This document shows, one piece after another, positions 46,869 to 56,561 of a stretch of 64,000 bases of DNA. The stretch comes from Thiosocius teredinicola. GTDB lineage: Bacteria; Pseudomonadota; Gammaproteobacteria; Chromatiales; Chromatiaceae. The DNA lies in NCBI RefSeq assembly GCF_002009425.1, contig NZ_CP019936.1, forward strand, positions 3,211,297 through 3,275,296, given 5' to 3'. The position numbers and the translations under genes were made by a program. Under the pieces are notes generated by a model, which was given only the letters and a program-made list of their open reading frames with translations, was not told the DNA's origin and did not search any database. How positions within the stretch are numbered: position 1 is the first letter of the stretch; every line of letters starts with the position of its first letter.

Positions 46869-47641
46869 TCGAAGCAAACAACGTCTGGAAACGCTACGGT
46901 GACCAAGTCGTGCTGGAACGCGTCAACGTCAAGGTCGACGAAGGCGAGTTCATCACGCTGGTCGGCACCTCGGGATGCGGCAAGAGCACCTTTCTCAAAA
47001 TGCTGCTGGGTATCGAAAGCGCCAGCCAAGGCAGTCTGACGCTCGACGGCAAACCGATACCCGATGAACCGGGGCTCGATCGCGGCATCGTGTTTCAACA
47101 GTACTCGGTCTTTCCACATCTCACCGTGCTCGAGAATCTCACCATCGCACGCGCCTTCGAACATCACCCGATACTCGGCCACCTATTCGGCAAGAAGAAG
47201 CGTGAAGCCATCGAAGAGGCGAAAGCGATGCTCGAGGCCGTCGGCCTGAGTGCGGCAATGGATCGCTATCCGCATCAATTGTCAGGCGGTATGCGCCAGC
47301 GTCTCGCGATTGCCCAGGCACTGATTCGCAAGCCGCGTATTCTGTTGCTCGATGAACCCTTCGGTGCGCTGGACCCCGGCATACGCGCCGACATGCACGC
47401 CCTGGTCTTGTCGCTGAGGCGTGAGTTCAAGCTGACCATCTTCATGGTCACGCACGACATCAAAGAGGGTTTTTATCTCGGCACCCGCCTGTGGGTGTTC
47501 GACAAGACACGCTACGACCCACAGGCACCGCATGCCTACGGCGCGACCATCACCTACGACCTGCCGGTAGGCACCGTCGACCGCGCGACCTTCGAACAGA
47601 TCGACGACCAATTGAACCCGGTCACCGCACCAATTAACTGA
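46865..47641 (+). CDS. ABC transporter ATPase, guanidine operon
   Basis: A 258-residue ATPase of the nitrate/sulfonate/taurine class. Walker A is GTSGCGKST near residue 38, the Q-loop is IVFQQYSVFP, the signature is LSGGMRQRLAIAQAL, Walker B is ILLLDEPFGALD and the switch His is in MVTHDIKEG. The ATG at 46865 overlaps the permease stop by four bases; the frame extends upstream, but without reason to use it. Confidence 0.94.
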   Translation: MIEANNVWKRYGDQVVLERVNVKVDEGEFITLVGTSGCGKSTFLKMLLGIESASQGSLTLDGKPIPDEPGLDRGIVFQQYSVFPHLTVLENLTIARAFEHHPILGHLFGKKKREAIEEAKAMLEAVGLSAAMDRYPHQLSGGMRQRLAIAQALIRKPRILLLDEPFGALDPGIRADMHALVLSLRREFKLTIFMVTHDIKEGFYLGTRLWVFDKTRYDPQAPHAYGATITYDLPVGTVDRATFEQIDDQLNPVTAPIN

Positions 47642-47687
47642 TCATGCACCACTGATCACGCACCCTTGATTACGCAAAGGAGCAATC

Positions 47688-48404
47688 ATGCAAACCTGTT
47701 CCTACACCACGGAATTGCCGGGCGCAGCGCACTGGTCGCTGACCATGCGACGCGGCACCGAAATGCGTCTGACCGACCTGCACGGCGGCGCCAACGTCGG
47801 CATGTTGTTCTACAACCCGCACAACCTGCTGGAACGTTACAACGCACCAGATACGCTGAAGTGCCAACACACCTTCAAGCTCACCCGCGGCAACTGCCTG
47901 TATTCCGACATGGGGCGCATCTTCTGCTCGATCGTCGCCGACGACCTCGGTTGGCACGAGAGCGTGTGCGGCAACATGAATGCCGAACAGGTCGCAAGCC
48001 GCTGGGGTGAGCGCAACTATCAGCAGGATCGCAACGAGTGGCACCAGAATGGCCATGACGCATTCCTGGTCGAACTCGCCAAGTACGGCCTCGGCAAGGC
48101 AGACCTTGCCGCCAACGTGAACTGGTTCAGCAAGGTGGGCGCCGATGCCGACGGCAACCTTTCTCTGCATGCCGGCCATAGCCAGGCGGGTAACAGTGTC
48201 AGTCTGCGCTTCGAGATGGAAACACTGGTGCTGTTGCACACCTGTCCCCATCCATTGAGTCAGGCAGAAACCTATCCGGCCAAGCCGATCAAGATCGAAC
48301 TCGGACTGGCCGAACCGGTGGCCGACGACGACTACTGCAAGAACTTCCGCCCGGAAAACCAGCGCGGCTTTCAAAACAACGCCCTTTACCATCTTGGCCT
48401 GTGA
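47688..48404 (+). CDS. Carboxyguanidine deiminase subunit (urea carboxylase-associated protein 1)
   Basis: A 238-residue protein of the urea carboxylase-associated family (DUF1989-type). Typical stretches are HWSLTMRRGTEMRLTDLHGGANVGMLFYN and CQHTFKLTRGNCLYSDMGRIFCSIV, and the conserved Cys/His residues in SLRFEMETLVLLHTCPHPL. In guanidine operons this protein and the next form a heteromeric carboxyguanidine deiminase that turns carboxyguanidine into allophanate and ammonia. AAGGAG precedes the ATG. Confidence 0.88.
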   Translation: MQTCSYTTELPGAAHWSLTMRRGTEMRLTDLHGGANVGMLFYNPHNLLERYNAPDTLKCQHTFKLTRGNCLYSDMGRIFCSIVADDLGWHESVCGNMNAEQVASRWGERNYQQDRNEWHQNGHDAFLVELAKYGLGKADLAANVNWFSKVGADADGNLSLHAGHSQAGNSVSLRFEMETLVLLHTCPHPLSQAETYPAKPIKIELGLAEPVADDDYCKNFRPENQRGFQNNALYHLGL

Positions 48405-48415
48405 GGTAAACCGAT

Positions 48416-49054
48416 ATGCTCAAGACCAGTGAACTGCAAGCCAGGGATGCGCTCAGCCGCAGTACCGTCGGCGCCGGCGACTACTACATAGCGCGCCTGA
48501 AGGCCGGTCGCACTGTGCGCATACTCGACCTCGAAGGCAACCAGGCGGCCGACACCCTGTTTTTCGATGCCAACGATCCGAGCGAGCGCTATAGCGCCAT
48601 CGACACGATCCGCGAACAGGGCAACCTGTATCTGACGACCGGCAGTACCCTGCTCTCGCAGACGGGCAACGCGCTGCTCGAGATCGTCGCCGACACCTGC
48701 GGCCGCCACGACACCATTGGCGGCGCCTGTGCGACAGAGAGCAACACCGTGCGCTACGACCTCGAAAAGCGCCACATGCATGCCTGTCGCGACAGTTGGA
48801 TGCTCGCGGTCGCCGAGAACCCGGAGTACGGCATTGCCAAGCGCGATATCGGGCACAACATCAACTTCTTCATGAACGTGCCGGTAACCGAAGAAGGCGG
48901 ACTGACCTTTGAAGACGGCATTTCAGCACCGGGCAAGTATGTCGAACTGCGCGCCTGTACCGATGTCCTGGTGTTGGTGTCGAACTGCCCGCAGTTGAAC
49001 AACCCATGCAATGGCTACAACCCGACACCGATCGAGATCCTGACCTGGAAGTGA
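48416..49054 (+). CDS. Carboxyguanidine deiminase subunit (urea carboxylase-associated protein 2)
   Basis: A 212-residue paralogue of the preceding protein. [59 protein letters not shown] and [33 protein letters not shown] match the DUF1989/UAAP2 family, the last block holding the conserved metal-site Cys. It starts 12 bp after its partner, as expected for subunits made in equal amounts. Earlier databases name it urea amidolyase-associated. Confidence 0.88.
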   Translation: MLKTSELQARDALSRSTVGAGDYYIARLKAGRTVRILDLEGNQAADTLFFDANDPSERYSAIDTIREQGNLYLTTGSTLLSQTGNALLEIVADTCGRHDTIGGACATESNTVRYDLEKRHMHACRDSWMLAVAENPEYGIAKRDIGHNINFFMNVPVTEEGGLTFEDGISAPGKYVELRACTDVLVLVSNCPQLNNPCNGYNPTPIEILTWK

Positions 49055-49135
49055 TCTCGTACTGAATCTCCCGATCCTGCGTGGACGACCACGACAGCAG
49101 CCTTGATATGCGGGACGACCCGCAGCGGATGAACC

Positions 49136-52100
49136 ATGTTCGATAAAGTGCTTATCGCCAACCGCGGTGCAATCGCGGTGCGCATCCAACGCACCTTGAA
49201 GCACCTGGGCATTGCATCGGTTGCGGTATACGCCGAGGCCGATGCCGACAGCCTGCATGTTCGCAACGCCGACGAGGCCTATTGCCTGGGCGACGGCCCG
49301 GCCAGCGATACCTATCTGAATGCCCGACAACTATTGGCGATTGCCACAGAAACCGGTGCACAGGCAATCCACCCCGGTTACGGCTTTCTCAGTGAGAATC
49401 CCGGTTTTGTCGAGGCCTGCGAGTCTGGGGGTATCCGCTTCGTCGGTCCGACTGCGCAGCAGATGCGCGACTTCGGCCTGAAACATCGTGCCCGTGCGCT
49501 CGCTGAAGCGGCTGGTGTGCCGCTGTTACCGGGATCGGAACTGCTCACCGACGAAGCCGAGGCGCGACAGGTCGCCGACCGGATCGGCTACCCGGTGATG
49601 CTCAAGGCGACCGCCGGCGGTGGCGGCATTGGTATGCAGTTGTGTCACGACAACGAAGAACTCGGCGCGGCATTCGCCAAGGTCAAGCGACTCGGCGAAA
49701 GCCACTTCGCCGACGGCGGCGTGTTTCTCGAAAAGTTCATCGCGTCGGCACGGCACATCGAGGTCCAGGTGATCGGCGACGGCAACGGGACTGCGGTAGC
49801 CATCGGTGAACGCGATTGTTCCAGCCAACGACGCAACCAGAAGGTCATCGAGGAATGCCCGGCACCCAACCTGTCGGAGACTACACGCCAACAACTGCAT
49901 GCGACCGCCGAGCGTCTGCTGGCCTCGGTCGACTATCGCAATGCCGGTACGATCGAGTTCATCGTCGACCAGGCGACAGAGGCGTTCTATTTTCTTGAGG
50001 TCAACACGCGGCTGCAGGTCGAGCACGGTGTGACCGAGATGGTCTATGGCGTCGACCTGGTCGAATGGATGCTGACGATTGCGTCCGAACAGGCGTTCGA
50101 TCTGGCCGCCGCACGCGCCGCGCTTGCGCCGAATGGTCATGCCGTTCAGGCGCGCGTGTATGCCGAAGATCCCTACCGCGATTTCCAACCGAGTGCGGGC
50201 CTGCTATCGCTGGTGCAATGGCCGCAGGCAAGCACTGAATTGCGTATCGATCACTGGATCGAATCCGGCATCGAGATCCCTGCCTGGTTCGATCCCATGC
50301 TGGCCAAGGTCATCGTCCATGCCGACGATCGCACCACCGCGTTACAACGTCTGCAACAGGCGCTGAATGCCACGACCCTGTACGGCTGTGAAACCAACCT
50401 GTCGTACCTGCAAGCCTTGTTGAGCGATCCGAAGGTACTCGCGGGTGAGGTGACCACACGCTACCTCAACAGCTTCGCCTTCACCCCAGCACGCATCGAC
50501 GTGCTGCAGGGCGGTACCCAGTCGACCTTGCAAGAGGCAGTCGGGCGACGCGGTTACTGGCATGTGGGTGTGCCGCCGTCCGGGCCGTTTGATGGCTATT
50601 CGTTGCGCCTGGGTAACCGGCTGCTGGGCAGCCCGGATGATGCCGCCGGCATCGAGATCACGCTGCAAGGCCCGCAGCTGCAGTTCAGTCGCGATACCCG
50701 GATCGTGCTGTGCGGCGCCGATATCGAGGCCAGCACCTCGGACGGTTCGGTACCGATGTGGACCAGTGTGACGATCAACGCCGGCGACACACTGCGCATC
50801 GGCCGCGTAACGGGCGCCGGTGTGCGCAGTTATCTGTGCGTCGCCGGTGGCATTCAATGCCCCGAGTATTTGGGTTCACGCTCGACCTTCACCCTCGGTC
50901 AATTCGGTGGGCACAACGGCCGCGCATTGCGTAGCGGCGATGTATTGCACCTCGTCTCATCAAACGACGCACCTGCCGGCGAAGTGCCTACCGGTGAAGT
51001 GCCCACAGCCTTGCGACCGACGATCGGCAGTGATTGGGTGTTGCGCGTGGTGTACGGCCCGCATGGCGCGCCGGACTTCTTCACCGAACGGGATATCCGA
51101 ACCTTTTTCGACACCGACTGGGAGGTGCACTACAACTCCAGCCGTACAGGTGTTCGCCTGATCGGGCCCAAGCCGGAATGGGCGCGCCCCGATGGTGGCG
51201 AGGCCGGTATGCACCCGTCCAATATCCACGACAATGCCTATGCGTTCGGCACGGTCGACTTCACCGGCGACATGCCGGTGATACTCGGCCCAGACGGGCC
51301 GTCGCTGGGTGGCTTCGTCTGTCCGGCCACGGTCATACACGCCGACCTGTGGAAGCTCGGCCAGCTCAAAGCCGGCGACAGGATCCGTTTCGAGGCGGTC
51401 GATCTGCACACCGCCGTTCAACTTGAATACCATCAACTCCAATCGATCGAACGACTGCAACCGCTCGACGCGGCGCCTGCGATCAACCCGGTCGATGCCC
51501 CGCAGTCGACGCCGGTGTTGAAGACCCTGGATGCCGCCCAATACGGCGAGCGGATCGTGTATCGCGCCGCCGGTGATCACTTCCTGTTGTTGGAGTATGG
51601 CGAGCCGGAACTGGCTATCCGCCTGCGTTTTCGTGTGCATGCGCTGATGCGCTGGTTGGAGGCCCATCGACTCGATGGCATGTACGAGTTCACCCCGGGG
51701 ATCCGCACACTGCAGATCCATTTCGATCCCAAGGTGCTGTCGCACGATGCGCTGCTCGCGCACCTGGAAGATGCCGAGGTGCAGCTTGCGCAGAATCTCG
51801 ACGAATTGACGGTGCCCTCGCGGATCGTCCATCTACCGTTGTCGTGGGACGATCCTGCCTGCCAGCAGGCGATCGACAAGTACATACAATCGGTGCGCAA
51901 AGATGCCCCATGGTGTCCCAGCAACCTGGAGTTTATTCGCCGCATCAATGGGCTCGACTCGATCGATGCAGTCAAGTCGGTATTGTTCGACGCCAGCTAT
52001 CTGGTGATGGGCCTGGGTGACGTCTATCTCGGCGCACCGGTCGCAACACCGATCGACCCGCGTCACCGCTTGGTCACGACCAAGTACAACCCCGCACGTA

Positions 52101-52765
52101 CCTGGACGGCGGAGAACTCGGTCGGTATCGGCGGCTCTTATCTGTGCGTCTATGGCATGGAAGGTCCGGGCGGTTATCAATTCGTCGGTCGCACACTGCA
52201 GATGTGGAACCGCTATCGCCAGACGGACACGTTCACCCAGCCCTGGCTGCTGCGTTTCTTCGACCAGATCCGCTTCTTCGAGGTATCGGCCGACGAGCTG
52301 CAGCAGATCCGTCGCGACTTCCCACAAGGACGTTACCCGTTGCAGATCGAACCCACCGAGTTCAGCCTGGCCGATTACGAAGCCTTTCTTGAACAACACC
52401 GATCAGGTATCGATGCCTTCAACCAACGCCGCCAATTGACATTCGATGAAGAACTCGCGCGCTGGCATGCCAACGGTCAGTTCAACTTTGCGTCGGATGA
52501 CGCGATCGTCGAGCAAGACGACGCACCGGCTTGGCCCGAAGACAGCCACGTGGTCGACGGCCCGGTGTCCGGCAGCGTCTGGCAGATCAATGTCGCCGTC
52601 GGCGACGAGGTACATGTCGGCGACACGCTGTTGGTGCTGGAGTCGATGAAGACCGAGATTACGGTGACCGCCGGTGTCGATGGCACCGTTACGCATATTT
52701 TGAAAGCACAGGGTGCGCAGCTGCGCGCCGGCGACCCCCTCGTTGTTCTGGAGGAACGCACATGA
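49136..52765 (+). CDS. Guanidine carboxylase (urea carboxylase family), biotin-dependent
   Basis: A 1209-residue single-chain carboxylase. Residues 1-450 are biotin carboxylase (IANRGAIAVRIQRT, HPGYGFLSENP, KATAGGGGIGMQ, EVNTRLQVEHGVTEM). Residues about 465-790 are the KipA-like and about 800-1010 the KipI-like carboxyltransferase parts (GVPPSGPFDGYSLRLGN, NNPAR-type motif as YNPARTW). The C-terminus is a biotinyl domain with VLESMKTEI near 1170, whose Lys carries biotin. Family members were long called urea carboxylase. The guanidine-I riboswitch and the deiminase genes in the same operon indicate guanidine as substrate, giving carboxyguanidine. Length matches the family. Confidence 0.93.
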   Translation: MFDKVLIANRGAIAVRIQRTLKHLGIASVAVYAEADADSLHVRNADEAYCLGDGPASDTYLNARQLLAIATETGAQAIHPGYGFLSENPGFVEACESGGIRFVGPTAQQMRDFGLKHRARALAEAAGVPLLPGSELLTDEAEARQVADRIGYPVMLKATAGGGGIGMQLCHDNEELGAAFAKVKRLGESHFADGGVFLEKFIASARHIEVQVIGDGNGTAVAIGERDCSSQRRNQKVIEECPAPNLSETTRQQLHATAERLLASVDYRNAGTIEFIVDQATEAFYFLEVNTRLQVEHGVTEMVYGVDLVEWMLTIASEQAFDLAAARAALAPNGHAVQARVYAEDPYRDFQPSAGLLSLVQWPQASTELRIDHWIESGIEIPAWFDPMLAKVIVHADDRTTALQRLQQALNATTLYGCETNLSYLQALLSDPKVLAGEVTTRYLNSFAFTPARIDVLQGGTQSTLQEAVGRRGYWHVGVPPSGPFDGYSLRLGNRLLGSPDDAAGIEITLQGPQLQFSRDTRIVLCGADIEASTSDGSVPMWTSVTINAGDTLRIGRVTGAGVRSYLCVAGGIQCPEYLGSRSTFTLGQFGGHNGRALRSGDVLHLVSSNDAPAGEVPTGEVPTALRPTIGSDWVLRVVYGPHGAPDFFTERDIRTFFDTDWEVHYNSSRTGVRLIGPKPEWARPDGGEAGMHPSNIHDNAYAFGTVDFTGDMPVILGPDGPSLGGFVCPATVIHADLWKLGQLKAGDRIRFEAVDLHTAVQLEYHQLQSIERLQPLDAAPAINPVDAPQSTPVLKTLDAAQYGERIVYRAAGDHFLLLEYGEPELAIRLRFRVHALMRWLEAHRLDGMYEFTPGIRTLQIHFDPKVLSHDALLAHLEDAEVQLAQNLDELTVPSRIVHLPLSWDDPACQQAIDKYIQSVRKDAPWCPSNLEFIRRINGLDSIDAVKSVLFDASYLVMGLGDVYLGAPVATPIDPRHRLVTTKYNPARTWTAENSVGIGGSYLCVYGMEGPGGYQFVGRTLQMWNRYRQTDTFTQPWLLRFFDQIRFFEVSADELQQIRRDFPQGRYPLQIEPTEFSLADYEAFLEQHRSGIDAFNQRRQLTFDEELARWHANGQFNFASDDAIVEQDDAPAWPEDSHVVDGPVSGSVWQINVAVGDEVHVGDTLLVLESMKTEITVTAGVDGTVTHILKAQGAQLRAGDPLVVLEERT

Positions 52766-54561
52766 TTCCCAACCTGTCTCTCACCGCGCTGCGCGATGCC
52801 TACCGCAACGGCGACACGACACCGGCGCAGGTCGTCGCCGACATCGCGCGTCGTACCGCTGACTACGAGCAGCACAACATCTGGATTCATCGTTTGAGCG
52901 ATGCCGAGTTGGCCCCCTATCTGGCGCGACTCGACGACATGGACCCAGCGACACATCCCTTATGGGGCGTTCCGTTCGCGATCAAGGACAACATCGATCT
53001 GGCCGGCATCCCGACCACAGCGGCCTGCCCGGCGTTCGCTTATACGCCCGACAAATCGGCACAGGTCGTCGAGCAGTTGTTGGCCGCCGGTGCGATTCCG
53101 ATCGGCAAGACCAACCTCGATCAGTTCGCGACCGGTCTGGTCGGCAGCCGTTCACCTTACGGCGCCTGTGCCAACGCGTTCAATCCGGACTACATCAGCG
53201 GCGGATCGAGCGCCGGCTCAGCCGTTGCCGTTGCACTCGGCCTTGCAAGTTTCAGCCTGGGTACGGACACCGCAGGCTCAGGCCGCGTGCCGGCCGCTTT
53301 CAACAACCTGGTCGGCGTGAAACCGACACGCGGCCTGCTCTCGGCCAGCGGCATGCTGCCGGCCTGCCAGAGCCTCGATTGCATGACGATATTCGCGCTG
53401 AACTGTGACGATGCAGCCGAGCTGTTGGCCTCGGCCGAAGGCGAAGATGCAGGCGATCCCTATAGTCGGAGGAACCCCTTCTCGAACCGCGCACGACACT
53501 ACGGACCCTGGCAAGGACCACTGCGCGTTGGCGTGATCGATGAGCAGCAACTGAAGTTCTTTGGCGACGGACACTATGCTGAGGCCTACGCACTCGCACT
53601 ACAGCGATTGAGCGATGCCGGTATAGAGATGGTCACCATTGACTACACGGCATTCGATGAAACGGCGCGCTTGCTGTACGAAGGGCCTTGGGTGGCCGAG
53701 CGCTACATCGCGACCTATCCCTTGATCGTCGAACAGCCCGATGCATTCTTACCGGTGACATACGGCATCATCGAGCCTGGCGGTCGTGCCAATGCGGTCG
53801 ATCTGTTCAAGGCACAATACCGCCTTGAAGCCCTGAAGAAACAGGCCTACGCAATAATGGATACGGTCGACTGCCTGCTCACGCCTACCGCCGGCCGTCT
53901 GTTCACCCTGGCCGAGGTCGCCGAAGAGCCGGTCAAGCGCAACAGCGAGTTGGGCTATTACACCAACTACATGAATCTGCTCGACCTCAGTGCGCTGGCG
54001 ATACCGGCCGGCTTCACCGGCACTGATCTACCCTTCGGCATCACGCTCGTCGGCAAGACCTTCGAAGACCGCAAGTTGTTGGGCATAGGCGCCTACCTGC
54101 AGCAGGTGCTGCCATCATTGCAGGGTGCAAGTCACGACCCATGCCCGCCATCGACCATGGCGCCGCAACGACAGACATCGACGATACCCGTGGTGGTCTG
54201 CGGCGCGCATCTGGAGGGATTGCCGCTCAACTGGCAATTGCGCGAGCGCGGCGCACAGTTGTTGGAACGCACAACCACCAGCGATGGCTATCGCCTGTAT
54301 GCCCTTGCCGGCGGCCCACCCTATCGGCCGGGACTCGTGCGCGACGAGGCAGGTTCCGCGATCGAGGTCGAGGTGTGGTCAGTACCCGCAGAAAACTTCG
54401 GCAGTTTCGTCGCCGGCATACCCAGCCCGCTGGGTATCGGCAAAGTACGGTTGGCCGATGGTCGGGAGCTGCCGGGGTTCATCTGTGAACCCGCGGGTAT
54501 CGAGGGTGCGGTAGAGATCACCCAGCTGGGTGGGTGGCGCGCCTATTTGGACCAAGGGTGA
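52762..54561 (+). CDS. atzF: Allophanate hydrolase
   Basis: A 599-residue amidase-signature enzyme that splits allophanate into CO2 and two NH3, the last step of guanidine breakdown. The catalytic triad is visible: Lys in GVPFAIKDNIDLAG near residue 75 and the two Ser in GGSSAGSAVAVALG and GTDTAGSGRVPAAF. NLVGVKPTRGL completes the signature. A C-terminal domain (about 475-599, ending FICEPAGIEGAVEITQLGGW) is the AH_C domain of longer family members. Its ATG overlaps the carboxylase stop (ATGA). It is the last gene of the operon; terminators follow within the repeats at 54748 and 54894. Confidence 0.93.
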   Translation: MIPNLSLTALRDAYRNGDTTPAQVVADIARRTADYEQHNIWIHRLSDAELAPYLARLDDMDPATHPLWGVPFAIKDNIDLAGIPTTAACPAFAYTPDKSAQVVEQLLAAGAIPIGKTNLDQFATGLVGSRSPYGACANAFNPDYISGGSSAGSAVAVALGLASFSLGTDTAGSGRVPAAFNNLVGVKPTRGLLSASGMLPACQSLDCMTIFALNCDDAAELLASAEGEDAGDPYSRRNPFSNRARHYGPWQGPLRVGVIDEQQLKFFGDGHYAEAYALALQRLSDAGIEMVTIDYTAFDETARLLYEGPWVAERYIATYPLIVEQPDAFLPVTYGIIEPGGRANAVDLFKAQYRLEALKKQAYAIMDTVDCLLTPTAGRLFTLAEVAEEPVKRNSELGYYTNYMNLLDLSALAIPAGFTGTDLPFGITLVGKTFEDRKLLGIGAYLQQVLPSLQGASHDPCPPSTMAPQRQTSTIPVVVCGAHLEGLPLNWQLRERGAQLLERTTTSDGYRLYALAGGPPYRPGLVRDEAGSAIEVEVWSVPAENFGSFVAGIPSPLGIGKVRLADGRELPGFICEPAGIEGAVEITQLGGWRAYLDQG

Positions 54562-54647
54562 CGGCGCAATTGCTAAGCTTGCTTTCGCCGTCTCTCACGG
54601 CATTGCAGCCACTTACCCTTAAGTTTGATATCTGGTGGGCATCGAGA

Positions 54648-54793
54648 CAGGAGTGACTCGCTCCGCTCGTGCTGCGCGCCTGCCGGCGCTTGTGAGCCTG
54701 ACCTTTTTGAGACGTCGTAGGTTCAAATCCGGGCTGGTTCAGGCAATAAAAAAGGCCGCAGATTTGCGGCCTTTTTAGATTTGGTAGCGGGGG
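54648..54793. repeat. 146-bp tandem repeat, copy A
   Basis: Copy A of a head-to-tail duplication, differing from copy B at about seven positions with no gaps. It contains 17 bases of the tRNA-fMet T-arm in inverted orientation (54714-54730), a terminator hairpin and, at its end, 12 bases of the tRNA 3-prime end. Confidence 0.9.
54748..54776. terminator. Bidirectional terminator, copy A
   Basis: AAAAAA-GGCCGCA-GATT-TGCGGCC-TTTTT: a 7-bp stem flanked by A and T tracts, able to end transcripts from both sides, including the guanidine operon. Confidence 0.85.
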
Positions 54794-55004
<211 letters not shown>

Positions 55005-55084
55005 ACTGACGAGTGCATACTATACGGATGAAGCCGCCTCGCTTCAAGCCCAGATGACAATTATTGTTCAGTACAGGGTCAGTG

Positions 55085-56524
55085 TCAGGAGGCGAACGCC
55101 GCTTGACACACGGCGAGCAGACCGGCCGGGAACAGGCCGAAGCCGAGTACAGCCAAACCATTGATCGACATCATGACGCGGGTGTCCATAGACGAGGCCA
55201 GCGGCGCGGTATCGATTGGCTTGTCGAAATACATGACCTTGACGGCGCGTAGGTAGTAGAAGGCACCGATGATCGAGAAGAACACCGCCACGCCGGCCAA
55301 CCACACCAGGTCGATGGAAATGACGGCGTCGAGCACGAACAGCTTGGCGAAGAAGCCGACCGTCGGCGGCACACCGGCCATCGAGAACAGGATCAGCATC
55401 ATCATGAACGCCAGCCAGGGGCTACGTTCGTTCAGGCCCTTGAGATCGTGGATGTTTTCGGCATCGAAGCCCTTGCGGCTGAGCATCGCGACGACACCGA
55501 AACCGCCGGCGGCGGTCAGCGCGTAGACGATCGCGTAGAACATTGCGGCCGAAAAGCCCTTGTCGTTGCCGGCCAGCAGCCCGAGGAAGATGAAGCCGAC
55601 GTGCGAAATCGTCGAGTAGGCCAGCATACGCTTGATATTGGTCTGCGCGATGGCGACCAGGTTGCCGAGCGCCAGCGACAGAATTGACAGGATGATCAGC
55701 ATGTCTTGCCACTGCACCAGCAGGCCGCCCAAGCCGTCGACCAGCAGGCGCATCGCCAGGGCGAACGCAGCGATCTTGGGGGCGCTGCCCAGGAACAGGG
55801 TCACCGCGGTCGGGGCACCGTGGTACACGTCCGGCACCCACATATGAAACGGCACGGCGCCGAACTTGAACGACACACCGATCACGACGAACACCAGCCC
55901 GAAGACAAGCACCGTGGTGTCGGCGCCGCCGGCGGCGATCACTGCGGCCACCTCGGGGAACTGCAGTTTGCCGGTCGCGCCGTACAGCATCGAGATGCCG
56001 TACAACAGCATGCCCGAGGCCAGCGCGCCGAGTACGAAATACTTCATGGCCGCCTCTGCCCCGCCGGTCGATTCGCGGTTGAACGCGACCAGCGCGTACA
56101 GGCACAGCGCCAGCAATTCGAGGCCGAGGTACACAGTAAGGAAGCTGTTGGCCGAGATCATGACCATCATGCCGAGCACGGCAAACAGGCCCAGAACATA
56201 GTATTCGCCGCGCAGCATGCCGAGCGCGCGCAGATAATCCTTGGCATAGACGAACGCAAATAGCGAGATCAGCAGCAGACCGGTCTTGAGCACATCGGAC
56301 ATCGGGTCGCGCACGAAGCTGCCGTCAAACAGATAGGCAGTATCCGCGCTGGCACCGAACTGCACCAGGGCGATGGTGCCGATCAGCGTGGCGATCGCCA
56401 GGCCATAAGTCAGCAACCGGGTGCGCTCGGACAGGAACAGGTCGATCACGAGTAGCGCGCAGGTGGCGCTGAGCAGAAAGATCTCTGGTAGCGCGGGTTG
56501 CATTGCAGCGAAGTTGTATTCCAT
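55085..56524 (-). CDS. nuoN: NADH-quinone oxidoreductase subunit N
   Basis: A 479-residue antiporter-like membrane subunit of complex I with about 14 helices, one of the three proton-pumping units. Conserved segments: YFVLGALASGMLLYGISMLYGATG, FKFGAVPFHMWVPDVYHGAPTAVT (with the key Lys and His) and KRMLAYSTISHVGFIFLG. It starts 37 bp after the nuoM stop and is the last gene of the operon. Confidence 0.96.
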   Translation of the reverse strand: MEYNFAAMQPALPEIFLLSATCALLVIDLFLSERTRLLTYGLAIATLIGTIALVQFGASADTAYLFDGSFVRDPMSDVLKTGLLLISLFAFVYAKDYLRALGMLRGEYYVLGLFAVLGMMVMISANSFLTVYLGLELLALCLYALVAFNRESTGGAEAAMKYFVLGALASGMLLYGISMLYGATGKLQFPEVAAVIAAGGADTTVLVFGLVFVVIGVSFKFGAVPFHMWVPDVYHGAPTAVTLFLGSAPKIAAFALAMRLLVDGLGGLLVQWQDMLIILSILSLALGNLVAIAQTNIKRMLAYSTISHVGFIFLGLLAGNDKGFSAAMFYAIVYALTAAGGFGVVAMLSRKGFDAENIHDLKGLNERSPWLAFMMMLILFSMAGVPPTVGFFAKLFVLDAVISIDLVWLAGVAVFFSIIGAFYYLRAVKVMYFDKPIDTAPLASSMDTRVMMSINGLAVLGFGLFPAGLLAVCQAAFAS

Positions 56525-56561
56525 GCGGTTTTACCGAATCAGGACCGTTCCGACAGAAGGT

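Noticed and set aside
49136-52765. Annotation as urea carboxylase
   Set aside because: The guanidine-I riboswitch and deiminase subunits point to guanidine as substrate; urea may be a side substrate.
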